A DNA stretch of 64,000 bases from Paramoeba atlantica. Lineage: Eukaryota; Discosea. The notes beneath the pieces are model-generated. The model was given only the letters and a program-made list of their open reading frames with translations, did not search any database and was not told the DNA's origin. Shown piece after piece: positions 48,168 to 57,554 of the stretch. Every line of letters begins with the position of its first letter. Positions within the stretch are counted from its first letter, which is position 1. The stretch spans positions 310,001 to 374,000 of the forward strand of contig CDRNVI010000043.1 in NCBI GenBank assembly GCA_977017575.1, read 5' to 3'. A program made the translations under genes and the position numbers.

Positions 48168-48881
48168 TTAACACGTAGCGCCGCCAATATTGTTCTTGTA
48201 CTTCATATGCGCACTTTGTATGACGCAGGCGTCGCACAATCGAATTGGACGAACAGAAATTGGATAAATAACATGTCGTTCTTTGCTAGCTGTAAGACCT
48301 TCGCCTACGTAAAGTTGACCAAGACATCCCCTACACGATGCACAATGCAAGACGTTTTGAGGTCTTATAACGGATGAAGGCTGAAAAGTTCCGACGCTGA
48401 TCCTGGATGAAGCGCTCTCAACGCATCCTTGATAACAACTAGAAAAATTTAACCAAGATTTTTCTTTTAGGCGAATCCGAGAGGATATATCGTAAACAGG
48501 GAGAAAGCAACCTGAACATGCAAAGTACACAATAGAAGATTGAACGCACTTATCGCATGTTTTAGATGACGACGTGTGTATGGAAGAACTATGACCGCAT
48601 ATAGTTTCTGATTCTGTAGAGCGCCTAGAAGAAATCAAGTTCCATTTTTTGCGAGTACTTCTCATTTTTCTGATACCTACTTTGTCAACAACCTGTGGTA
48701 CAGGGGTGCAGTTTTCAGTTTTATCCGAGATGTTAAAATGAGAAGCAGGAATTTGGAACGGTGCCTGTGATCTACCTTGCCGCAGGACTTCATATTGAGC
48801 AGGGAACAACAGTTGTTCCCATTGCAACTCCGACTTGGTACATATTGGAATCGGTGCTCCAATCACTTTTCTGAATGACAT
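48168..48881 (-). CDS. MsrB-like protein lacking the catalytic cysteine
   Basis: 237 residues. Start resembles methionine-R-sulfoxide reductase B: KSELQWEQLLFPAQYEVLRQGRSQAPF (residues 16-42). The zinc Cys pairs seem kept (FACSGC; LHCASCRGCLGQLYVG), and the substrate-pocket stretch SGxGWPSF may be KSWLNF. The catalytic Cys of the R-Y/H-C-I-N-S motif is replaced: ERHVIYPISV. About 70 polar residues are inserted between the N-terminal helix and the first zinc pair. MsrB normally repairs oxidised methionine with thioredoxin; this protein probably does not. A zinc-binding structural role is inferred. Known MsrB enzymes are about 130-150 residues. Confidence 0.65.
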   Translation of the reverse strand: MSFRKVIGAPIPICTKSELQWEQLLFPAQYEVLRQGRSQAPFQIPASHFNISDKTENCTPVPQVVDKVGIRKMRSTRKKWNLISSRRSTESETICGHSSSIHTSSSKTCDKCVQSSIVYFACSGCFLPVYDISSRIRLKEKSWLNFSSCYQGCVESASSRISVGTFQPSSVIRPQNVLHCASCRGCLGQLYVGEGLTASKERHVIYPISVRPIRLCDACVIQSAHMKYKNNIGGATC

Positions 48882-49407
48882 TTGTAACCTGATTTAGTGC
48901 ATGAGTAGGCGCGTAAAAACGTTCAGAACTGCTTACATACGGTACTTTAGGGGATTCATGTACGTGATGCGTGGCAGAAAATTCTTATCAAACTGTTTCA
49001 AAACATACGCGTGGCATCAAAAGTCCAAAATAAACTTTGTCAGCAGTAAATTCTACAAAGTACATTTACATTGTATAAAAAACTGCACGTCCAGGGTGCC
49101 AGGAGGTGCCACTCATAGTCAAGGAACAGGATTTTGGTATGTCGGTTACATTATCAACAAACTATATTTTCCATATACGACGCATTCTTGACATAGTTTA
49201 GGTAGTAATACTAGCTATACTAGCTATACTAAGTAGACTAGACGTGACGTGCTACAAAAATGTGTATGTTCTTTAATGAAAAAAATATGCTGGCGAAGAT
49301 ATGGAAACGTGCACGGAAACAAGCCCAGAGAAATATTAAAGCACACAAGTGGCCTGGCTGTGTTCATCACACATCAAGTGATGAGATCATCATAACTAGT
49401 AGACATA
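48882..49407. other. Intergenic, nothing recognised
   Basis: Spacer of about 500 bp with AGCTATACTAGCTATACTA-type short repeats near 49210-49235; no gene seen. Confidence 0.5.
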
Positions 49408-49729
49408 CCGTATACCCCCAGTAAGATACCCCCCCCCCCCCCAGTAAGAAAGATTTGGCCCTTTCTTGGGCTGACCCCCAGTAAAAGAGATTTGGCTCGG
49501 GAGCCCCACAGGAGGCGTATAGGGGGTAGGGGGTGGGTGTCTGCACGTTGGGGGACTCGGGGGTAACCCAAAGAAGCGTTTTAACACGTTTTCACAAGAA
49601 AAAATAGAAAAAATAGTCAAAAAAGTTGGGAGAAAAGAGGAAACTAGAGAAAAAAGCATACCCCCCCCAGTAAGAGAGATTTGGCCATTTCGACCCAAAA
49701 CCCATTCTCTTACTGGGGGGGGTATACGG
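49408..49729. mobile_element. 322-bp MITE with TA duplication
   Basis: Ends CCGTATACCCCC(CC)AGTAAGA are inverted at 49408-49426 and about 49709-49729, flanked by TA at 49406-49407 and 49730-49731. Inside, the unit CCCCCAGTAA.AGAGATTTGGC recurs (about 49439, 49475, 49668). No coding capacity. The ends differ by the length of a C tract. Confidence 0.75.
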
Positions 49730-49739
49730 TAGTACCTTC

Positions 49740-49880
49740 GATCCACCCCCTCCAGCAACAGACCCCCCAGTAACAAGGATTTCGCTCGGCAAGGTGGTTG
49801 GAGTGGGTGTTTAGACGAGTGGGAAAAACGCGGCGGGGTGAGGGTAGTTGGACGGGACCGGAAGGTGTAGCTGCGGAGTT
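49740..49880. mobile_element. Partial copy of the adjacent MITE family
   Basis: GACCCCCCAGTAACAAGGATTTCGCTCGG, then GTGGGTGT, aligns with the left inner part of the neighbouring MITE (about 49472-49540). It lies between that MITE and the 3' end of the AAA ATPase gene. Confidence 0.55.
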
Positions 49881-50142
49881 GGCTGGACGGAAAATCAGAG
49901 ATTCTTTCCCGGAGAGCCACACACTCCTGCCGTGCCAATAAACCGGAATTGATGCTTTGAATGACTGCAACTGTGGGTCAAGAAAAACGTAACTTATAGA
50001 AACTAGATCGAAAGTCAAACTCTTATCAACACGCACCTCTTTTTTCTTCAGATCAATCATTGAACCATTCCCGAGGCGCGCAGTAGCTGCCTTCTTGTTC
50101 ACCTTTTCGATATGGAGGAAGGAAATCTCTGGCGGAATAATA

Positions 50143-51525
50143 TTATCTGGCGTTCTGCATCTCATGAAATGTTAATATTTTATCGAACCTTCCAGGGCGC
50201 AGTAAGGCACTATCTAGATGCTGTAGATCCCGATTTGTGAGACCAATTACCCACATTCCCTTTGTAGCACCCAGATTTTCGCCGAAGCCGTCCATTTCAC
50301 ATAAAAGCTGCGACAGGAGCCTTTCACGAACTGACGTAGATGATTTTTCTTCAGTTTCACTGCTTCGTTTTTGCCCAAGAAGATCGATCTCATCAAAAAC
50401 AAGAACGCAAGGGACTCTCGTAGATGCAACCCGGAAAGCTGTTCGAATGTTTCTTTCCGAGTCACCAAAATATGGGGAAAATACAAGAGGACTTGATACA
50501 AGCAAGAAATTGACATGTGGAAATCTTGATTGCAACTGGTATATCATCCGTGTTTTGCCGCATCCTGATGGGCCATGAAGTAAAATAGCAGAGGATGAAC
50601 ATTTCACATGTAAGGGAGAGCTCATATGCAATGCATCTGACTTCCGCACTTCTTCATCCCGTTTCAAGTTAAATTCATAGTTTTGCACACCTTGCTGAAT
50701 TATAAAGCAGATTTTGCTTAATATTTTTTCGTAATCCAAACTGAAACTCGATGTAATGTTTGACCCTTCCTTAAAACCAGAAGTGTCCATTTGGCGCAGG
50801 TAGATAGGAAGCGACGTAATGGCCTCATGCGTATTATTTATTTTTTGGTTATTGGCGCGCTCTTCAGTTGTCGATGAATCAGATCCTTCAAAGTTGGCGG
50901 CTCTTGCGGTGATGGAGGTTCTGCAAAACACAACTGGATAAACAAAATTGATCAAGTCGACAACAAAAGAAAATTCAGTGCTCGTGACCAAAAGGATTCT
51001 CTTCGCATCTTGTTTATGAACTTGTAGAAACTCTTCGAGGTAGCGGCGCACAGCGACGTACTGGGCAGGGAGCAGTAATCTGTCGCGTCCCGAGTCACCA
51101 ACTTCCTCCATGTTGTCAAAAACAAGAATCTTCCATGTCTCGCCACGCCTTTGAGTATTAGTTTTATCTATACCCACCAATATTCTACTTTCAACACTAA
51201 AAGATGTCCTACACTGGTTTGCGTCTGGGGACGACTCTTGCCATGCCGTAAACGGACCAACACTTAGTAGCTTTGGCCAGCTTGTCCAATGAAATTCAAT
51301 GTCACATGAATTCGGATCTCCTACTCGTGATTCGGACAGCAGTTTTTGTTGAAGATGATAGACAAAAGTTGTTTTTCCACTTTTTCTGGGTCCTAACAGC
51401 GAAATACATCTGGAGTTAAAGACACATGAGCGGCAGTTTAATTTGTTGTCTAACCGATCATCCAGCGTCAGTTTGCGTAAGTACGGCAAAAGTTCCTCGC
51501 AGGGAGCTGCATATGAGGACCCCAT
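50143..51525 (-). CDS. Tandem AAA ATPase (PEX1/PEX6-like), apparently cut short
   Basis: 460 residues with an ATG at 51525. Two AAA modules: a divergent first P-loop LLGPRKSGKT (44-52) with KILVFDNMEE as Walker B, and a canonical second module with GPSGCGKT (318-325), CVLVFDEIDLLG (373-384) and the second region of homology GLTNRDLQHLDSALLRPGRFDK (428-449). This layout recalls PEX1/PEX6, which pull PEX5 from peroxisome or glycosome membranes. The frame stops 11 residues after GRFDK, so the lid subdomain is absent. An overlapping 151-codon frame on the same strand (to 49710) does not look like an AAA lid and runs into MITE relics. Either the gene was truncated by rearrangement or its end lies beyond an intron I cannot see. 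Confidence 0.7.
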   Translation of the reverse strand: MGSSYAAPCEELLPYLRKLTLDDRLDNKLNCRSCVFNSRCISLLGPRKSGKTTFVYHLQQKLLSESRVGDPNSCDIEFHWTSWPKLLSVGPFTAWQESSPDANQCRTSFSVESRILVGIDKTNTQRRGETWKILVFDNMEEVGDSGRDRLLLPAQYVAVRRYLEEFLQVHKQDAKRILLVTSTEFSFVVDLINFVYPVVFCRTSITARAANFEGSDSSTTEERANNQKINNTHEAITSLPIYLRQMDTSGFKEGSNITSSFSLDYEKILSKICFIIQQGVQNYEFNLKRDEEVRKSDALHMSSPLHVKCSSSAILLHGPSGCGKTRMIYQLQSRFPHVNFLLVSSPLVFSPYFGDSERNIRTAFRVASTRVPCVLVFDEIDLLGQKRSSETEEKSSTSVRERLLSQLLCEMDGFGENLGATKGMWVIGLTNRDLQHLDSALLRPGRFDKILTFHEMQNAR

Positions 51526-51709
51526 TACGAATAATGCAACATTAATCGTGCCGAAAAAATATCATAGGATCTTTAATTCTAAATAGTCACTTTCTCTACA
51601 CAACGTAATGCTAGAAGAGTAGACGGATGTCTTAATACAAGTTGAAAATGCGCGACGAGATCCACAATTAGTAGTTGGGTATGTTGCCTTCAAAAAGAAA
51701 ATAGTTAGT

Positions 51710-51880
51710 TCAAAAAGAAAGTAGTACCCACGTGGAATGTCCAACCAGGCCGCCAAGTACTGGTTGGACTAGTCGCATGTTTAATATTTCTGTCCGCAAT
51801 TTATAGACCGAAGATTTCGTAAAGTTAGAGGGGAAGAACAAGGCAAGCAAAAAGAAAAGAACAAGTACCCGAATGAACAT
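51710..51880 (-). CDS. Possible small protein with signal peptide
   Basis: 56 residues from the ATG at 51880: MFIRVLVLFFLLALFFPSNF looks like a secretion signal, followed by only 36 residues. Could be the first exon of a gene, a small secreted peptide or chance. Co-oriented with neighbours. Confidence 0.25.
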   Translation of the reverse strand: MFIRVLVLFFLLALFFPSNFTKSSVYKLRTEILNMRLVQPVLGGLVGHSTWVLLSF

Positions 51881-52016
51881 TTTATTATTCTCACCTTGCG
51901 GTATGCAAGGTCCCATTCATTCGTGTTGATACTATCAACTTGATAGTTCGAAGAACTGTCAGTAGTACTGGTTCCTTAAACGAATGCAAAATATACAAGT
52001 GTGATAAAAACTGTAC

Positions 52017-52427
52017 CTATTCATCGTACAACGAGTATAAGAGCAAAGAAAGCTTATCGAAATTGGATGTTCTGCGTCGATGACCTGTTCGTATAAATTT
52101 TAGCGCACTGTTAATTTCACATTCAAAATCTCCACAAAGTGATCTGGCCTGATTCGACGGTAAAACACCCGATCCATCTGATGCAATTTGATATGCAGAC
52201 GTGTACATGGCCGCCGCACTCCTCTTCGTACCACTTCCCAGCATATTATCTTCTTTTTCAGGAATGCCTGTTGTAGACCTGAAAGCCAGTGTGGAATCAA
52301 GATGAACAAGATCGCGAACCCGTTGTTTCATAATGTGTGTATCATTCGTTTTATCCCCTTGATACAATTCTTTAGGCCAAATTTGCGTTTCTGCAACGTC
52401 GATTACTGTGTTCTTCTTGCAAACCAT
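52017..52427 (-). CDS. Hypothetical protein, 136 residues
   Basis: From the ATG at 52427. Polar, no membrane span; LVHLDSTLAFRSTTGIPEKED and a C-terminal helix FDKLSLLLYSLYDE. No family recognised. Placement and orientation support a gene. Confidence 0.5.
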   Translation of the reverse strand: MVCKKNTVIDVAETQIWPKELYQGDKTNDTHIMKQRVRDLVHLDSTLAFRSTTGIPEKEDNMLGSGTKRSAAAMYTSAYQIASDGSGVLPSNQARSLCGDFECEINSALKFIRTGHRRRTSNFDKLSLLLYSLYDE

Positions 52428-52599
52428 TGGAACAAATAATAATATTTTTCTTTCTTTCTTTTGTATTACATTGTTGTAATTCAACCCCACCACAATTCAC
52501 TAATTCACTAGAACCGCTCCAATTAATTTAATTAATTTGGGTTACTATTTATTTGCTAGAAAATAAGAAAAGGCAATGATCTCAAGTTACGATAAAGTA

Positions 52600-52920
52600 T
52601 TAAATTTGAGGCCGGAATAATAATCTCCTACGGAGTCTTCCTAAATCATCCAACATAAATGACTGAAGTTGAACGGACGTAGTTTTGAGAGACCTCTGTG
52701 GCTCCTTTGTTTTTAGTGATGAAGTGTCATGTGCAAGGATAGGACAGGTTTCTTTTTGGTTCTCAATAAGCGCGTCTGTGTTTTGCTGCACGTATGAATC
52801 CCTTGAAATTGCAACCTCATCAATAGTTTGTGCGGAAAGTTTTACCAAAGTAAAATACGCTACAGAGGACAGAATTCCTGATGCGCACAGATTCCGAATA
52901 TAGTTACCTGAAAACTTCAT
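52600..52920 (-). CDS. Hypothetical small protein with N-terminal hydrophobic segment
   Basis: 106 residues from the ATG at 52920. Residues about 4-28 (SGNYIRNLCASGILSSVAYFTLV) may be a membrane anchor or mitochondrial signal, then a polar region and a basic end (LDDLGRLRRRLLFRP). No family recognised. Confidence 0.45.
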   Translation of the reverse strand: MKFSGNYIRNLCASGILSSVAYFTLVKLSAQTIDEVAISRDSYVQQNTDALIENQKETCPILAHDTSSLKTKEPQRSLKTTSVQLQSFMLDDLGRLRRRLLFRPQI

Positions 52921-53603
52921 TAATAACGTACAGAAGTACAACCAAGAACACTGCTGCTAACCAATTAACGAAATAATTGTGAGAAATAAAAATTTAGAAT
53001 GTCTATTCAAAATACGGTGGTTCCCGAACAAAAGATCTTAAAATGAAAATTCCACACCCCTAATTTATATTCTGGATACTTCATTTAAACTGATATATGG
53101 TGATTATTTGAAACACTTCACATGATTGACATTATGCAATTTTATTTTTGTGATTAGTAAGTATTAAGTATTAAGACAGGTCGACGTTCGGTCTATACTG
53201 CTCGATCTATGTCTACAGCATAAGATAATTCATACATGTACAACTCGTTGTATGTACAACCTGAGGCTCTGAAGAATCTAAAAAATACGAGAAAAGGACA
53301 AAAAAGAGCTGTCTTCATGCACTACCTTTACTGTGCCTTTATTTATTTCTATTCTATTGTATTACGTGTATGAAAAGTGCTAAATGTGAAATACCGAACT
53401 TCTATCTAGCTAAAAGATGTAGGAATCTAGTACGGGAATATACGTATTGAATGTTACAACTTTGCAACGTATTGTATCTAATCATTGAAATTAAGAAACT
53501 ATTCGTAAAAAATAAAGGGGTAAATGATATCTGTAGAAAATAACATAAAAATCTAGAAAATAAACTCTTTCAAGATCTGCTCCAGTACCGTGTTAAGTTC
53601 GAT
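52921..53603. other. Intergenic, nothing recognised
   Basis: AT-rich, no coding or RNA signal seen. Confidence 0.5.
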
Positions 53604-53930
53604 TCAGTTGCAATTAGATGCCTTTCGCTTCAGTGCCACCTCACTTTCTACAAAAACGTGATCCTGCCGCAACATTTTATGCGAGATTCGAAGTCGCGTA
53701 GGTGGAGCAGGTGATCCTTGTATGGTTCCTCCCCGAACTGAACTGCACCGAGCAACCATTGACAAAGGACGAATTCCGGCCGATGGTTTGTGTTCCGAAC
53801 TCCAACGCCAGGTTGGTGTGTACAGTTCAGAGCGCAATATTGTGCCACGGAGAGGTAGTATTGTTTTCGAGGGAGCTGGCAACATCGAGGGACCACGGTG
53901 AACAGCTGCGAGATGTACACGTGAGAGCAT
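53604..53930 (-). CDS. Hypothetical basic protein, 108 residues
   Basis: ATG at 53930, preceded on the coding strand by a pyrimidine-rich stretch (TTTCATCTCTCTTTAC). Higher GC than its very AT-rich surroundings. Basic, no acidic residue in the first 30 (MLSRVHLAAVHRGPSMLPAPSK), so mitochondrial import is possible. No family recognised. Confidence 0.45.
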   Translation of the reverse strand: MLSRVHLAAVHRGPSMLPAPSKTILPLRGTILRSELYTPTWRWSSEHKPSAGIRPLSMVARCSSVRGGTIQGSPAPPTRLRISHKMLRQDHVFVESEVALKRKASNCN

Positions 53931-54173
53931 GTAAAGAGAGATGAAAGTTCTGTTTTAAAAAGTCTGATGAAGTTTTGTTTTGAAAGTTCTGTTTTAAAAA
54001 AAATCTGTTTTAGATAAATAGTGAAAGTTCATAAACGTAAATTTAAGAGATTCATAAATGTCTTTATACATGTTTGTACTGTACGTAAATGTACAAGAAA
54101 TATCAACCAATTTCGTAAGTCCCAATCATACCATCATACCTCTCCATCATACCTCTCGAGGTAGAGGCAAAAT

Positions 54174-55655
54174 TCATCTTCTGCTGTCAAAATCGAACGA
54201 ATTGCCCGGATATTCACGCAATTCTTCGTAATACTTCCCAGATAGAAGCATGTTTTCTATATCCTTTTCCGGAGCCTGCCGAACGCTCGAACGAGCTCCC
54301 AAATCATATTCAAGTTTACGTTTATCTGTATTTCGAGTTGATTTTTCGATTACCCATAGTCCGGTTCCGGAAGGGAATTGAGGACAATACATGTAAGGAT
54401 GCTGATTTTCAAGATCAGAAAGAATTTGCTTCTGCCATTGGCGTCGGGTATTCACGATACAGCGTCCCCACGGGCGTAGTAGATACGGAACTGCGTCTAA
54501 AAAGGTTTTAAACTCCTGCCTCTCACGATTTACAGTCTCTTGGAGGGCCATGATCACTTTCTGCAAGAGATTTGGACGAAACGGCAGTTTTTCTCGTGCT
54601 CCGTTGTCCTCAAACTCAGTTTCATGAATTTCGCCGAAGAAATTCTCTAAAAGAGAGGAAACACGGAGTAGTCCATTCCACGGCCGACTCCGAATAATAG
54701 TATTCGCAACAGAATTAGACTTACTGTACGACACGCCCACGTCATCATGGAACAAGCTCATGAGTTCCTCGTACGTAGATAAATTCAACAAGTCTGTTAT
54801 GGAATCATATCCGTTTACCACGGCTTTATCACCACGTACGGTAAAAGCCTTGGCATACCGAAATGTACAGGGTCCATCACAGCCGGTGGTAAGATCAAGC
54901 CCTCTGTCCTCATCCACGAACTGAGCTTCGCACGGACCTGTCATATCGACAATGATGGCATCAAAGAACCGTTCGGGAAACAACCCTCGTACCCCACTCA
55001 TAGGGTGCGCAAGAAACGTAAAGTGCTCAACCCCAAAGATCCTGCGTAGCTCTGTACCAAAGGGCACCTCCAGGGACTTGTCAATATCCATGGCACACAC
55101 ACGTCCGAACGGGGCAGTGTGTTGGAGTATCGCCGCACTCATGTCGCCCATTCCAAATGTCGCATCCAACACACTGAACTGTACGGGAGGGCGAGATCGG
55201 GTTGTCGCGACTGTGTTTACAACTTGTGTAAGCGCCCTCTGCAGGGTTGGAATTTGCAACCTGCTTTCCGAACGTCGTTGTAGAGCGGTTTTCTGTTCCT
55301 GCCGCACACTGCTTCGATTAGAACCATTCTCATTGGGAAACAAAATTTCATTGAAAAGAGTCCTTTTCTTTGCGACTTGCGACTCAACAATGGGTGGCGA
55401 GATAGCGTTGTTAGATCTTGTTAGGGAGACTAAAGGGCTTGATGTCGAAAAGTTCTTTGCGAAGCGCTTCCGCTTGGTGCGTGTGCTTTTTAAGGCCTCG
55501 CTACGGTTACTAGGTGAATAGACACTCGGAGGGGGGCTACTTTGGAGTCGTAAGTCATGCAAGTATTTATATCTCGGCGTCTCTAAAAGAGCCTGAACGA
55601 CTTTGTCACGAACGCTTCCCTTTACGGCAGATTGCCGTTTTATGACGATCGACAT
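54174..55655 (-). CDS. RsmH/METTL15-like 12S/16S rRNA N4-cytosine methyltransferase
   Basis: 493 residues from the ATG at 55655. RsmH methylates C1402 (bacterial numbering) of small-subunit rRNA; METTL15 is the mitochondrial form. Seen: FSVLDATFGMGDMSAAILQHTAPFGRVCAMDID (SAM motif, matching VDGTFGRGGHS.AIL...G.V.GxD.D), FFDAIIVDMTGP (motif IV position), the helical cap, and FRPNLLQKVIMALQETVNRERQEFKTFLDAVPYLLRPWGRCIVNTR, matching T..FQALRI.VN.EL..L...L..A...L.PGGRL. An N-terminal basic, disordered extension of about 140 residues precedes the domain. Likely mitochondrial. Confidence 0.8.
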   Translation of the reverse strand: MSIVIKRQSAVKGSVRDKVVQALLETPRYKYLHDLRLQSSPPPSVYSPSNRSEALKSTRTKRKRFAKNFSTSSPLVSLTRSNNAISPPIVESQVAKKRTLFNEILFPNENGSNRSSVRQEQKTALQRRSESRLQIPTLQRALTQVVNTVATTRSRPPVQFSVLDATFGMGDMSAAILQHTAPFGRVCAMDIDKSLEVPFGTELRRIFGVEHFTFLAHPMSGVRGLFPERFFDAIIVDMTGPCEAQFVDEDRGLDLTTGCDGPCTFRYAKAFTVRGDKAVVNGYDSITDLLNLSTYEELMSLFHDDVGVSYSKSNSVANTIIRSRPWNGLLRVSSLLENFFGEIHETEFEDNGAREKLPFRPNLLQKVIMALQETVNRERQEFKTFLDAVPYLLRPWGRCIVNTRRQWQKQILSDLENQHPYMYCPQFPSGTGLWVIEKSTRNTDKRKLEYDLGARSSVRQAPEKDIENMLLSGKYYEELREYPGNSFDFDSRR

Positions 55656-55842
55656 GCTAACATAATTATACAAAAAAGATTGACAAATAACAGGCCCTTG
55701 AATATTGAGTATGGTTGTTCTATTTTCATCGCACACAAACAGTACATTCGTCCATCCAAAAAATATTTTAGGCACCACGATGCTACTACAGGAATGTAAA
55801 CAAATAATTTACAGCAAATAATGTATGATAAGCGAATAAGTT

Positions 55843-57324
55843 TTAAAGCGTGATTATCGTGTATATTAAAATCAGCAAAATAACTGCAGGAACGGATATT
55901 TGCTGGTTCCACAGACGAACGCATAGGCGACCGACTTTCTTATTCATAAGCTGTTGAAACACGTGCACCCTAAATGCATAGAATGTGTCAGAAATAGATT
56001 GGTTCCACGAACGACTGTACCTTCTGGAATTCCTGGTTGGCCGGAAACATACTGCTGGAGGGGATGGTGGCAGTCGTCTGGAAAGCACACTTTGTATTTG
56101 AATCTTTTCTAGCTCCGATTTTGCGGATCTAGTGTTCTGGCTAGCAAAATTTCTGGAAATTTTTTCCTTCATAGAGTTCACCAGTGGCGAACGCAGTATG
56201 TCAGCACAAGACGGCCTCAATCGAGGATCAAACGAAAGAAGTGAACGCAATAACTCCACCATTTCAGCGGGGCGAGATTGTACATCCAAATCAAAACTAA
56301 TGCACTGGTTCCTGTCATCCACTTGAGGAAGCTTGCCATGTGCCATAAGGTAGTGTAGTATCATACCCAATGACCACATATCAGATGCCCGTGAAGAAGA
56401 GTAAGAATATTTTCTTAATTGTGGATCCAGTACAAATAATTCGGGTGCCATGTACTCAGCTGTACCGGTACCTCCTGTTCGAGAGCTGGATTCCGATATT
56501 TCGATGTCGCAACTAGTGCCAAAGTCACCTACCATAAGACGCGGGAGACTGTTAATATCATCCTGCGCCGCAAGTAACAAATTTTGAGGCTTCAAATCGC
56601 GATGAAGAATATTGTGACTGTGAAGGTGATGAACCCCTGAAACCGCACAGAGGAAAAAATACCAAACAAAAGAATTTGAAAGTGCAGAGCCGGAACGCTC
56701 TACGAATATATCCAAAGATCCTTCGGAGGCATATTCCATTAGAATAAAAAGACAAGGAACGACGGGCCCAAAATCTGATATTTTGGCTTCATCTATCCAG
56801 CTGTGATTGTATTGTACAACATTGGGATGACGTGCAACGTCCTCCAATATTCGAACCTCTTTCAACACTTTCGTAAGATATTTTTCATCTTTCCCTACAG
56901 GAATCTTTTTTACTGCAAACAAACCAAGCGTGACACCTCCTACAACGTGTAAACATGCATGAACAGATGCGAAGGAACCTCTTGAAATCCTGCGGAGCTC
57001 CACGAAATTTGATGCATAGTAACCTGAACTTTTAGTACTCGGAAATACTTCTTCACCATCATCTTCACATATATTTTTCTGTGAAAGACGGCGAAAATAG
57101 GTCGCATGCGGGTATGAGGAGTCATTTCTTGTGGGGAGGTATGAACGCGTTTCCATTTTACTCTCCGATTCAGCTTGTGGTTGTGTAAAGGGCTGACGAC
57201 ACAGCGGACAGCAACGGGCACTAACGGATGGCAACCAAAGCGAAGAAGGTAAATGGTGAAGCACGGGTGATTGAAATTTTACTGTGGGGGATGGCAACAA
57301 GCTTTTTTTCATGTCGTTCTCCAT
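55843..57324 (-). CDS. IKS1-like serine/threonine protein kinase with C-terminal membrane anchor
   Basis: 493 residues. N-terminal CCPLCRQPF (38-46), then the kinase domain: ISRGSFASV loop, AVKKIPV (K138/139), helix-C Glu in VLKEVRILED, HRDLKPQNLLL (240-250), GDFGTSCD (265-272), GTAEYMAPELF, and SRASDMWSLGMIL. All catalytic residues are present. The last 16 residues (VPAVILLILIYTIITL) form a tail anchor. A CxxC motif plus kinase plus C-terminal span matches IKS1-type kinases of fungi, plants and protists, whose targets are not known to me. The HSW in YNHSWID is typical of this group and of eIF2alpha kinases, the main alternative. Confidence 0.8.
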   Translation of the reverse strand: MENDMKKSLLPSPTVKFQSPVLHHLPSSLWLPSVSARCCPLCRQPFTQPQAESESKMETRSYLPTRNDSSYPHATYFRRLSQKNICEDDGEEVFPSTKSSGYYASNFVELRRISRGSFASVHACLHVVGGVTLGLFAVKKIPVGKDEKYLTKVLKEVRILEDVARHPNVVQYNHSWIDEAKISDFGPVVPCLFILMEYASEGSLDIFVERSGSALSNSFVWYFFLCAVSGVHHLHSHNILHRDLKPQNLLLAAQDDINSLPRLMVGDFGTSCDIEISESSSRTGGTGTAEYMAPELFVLDPQLRKYSYSSSRASDMWSLGMILHYLMAHGKLPQVDDRNQCISFDLDVQSRPAEMVELLRSLLSFDPRLRPSCADILRSPLVNSMKEKISRNFASQNTRSAKSELEKIQIQSVLSRRLPPSPPAVCFRPTRNSRRYSRSWNQSISDTFYAFRVHVFQQLMNKKVGRLCVRLWNQQISVPAVILLILIYTIITL

Positions 57325-57554
57325 TTTGTTTCATTTGGGGAAACACTTTCTCAAGTGAGAAACGACCAGAGCATGCAAATAAATTTAATACGGATCGCGC
57401 ATAAAACGAAAACGTTTATAATAAACGTCGAATCACGTTCTTTTTTGAAGAGTGAAAGCAGAAGAAATCTTATTACACAACTACTTTTTACTTAGGTAAA
57501 ACTCACTTCTACTCAGGTAACGAAAAATAAGGAGCAAACCTACAAAAACAACCT

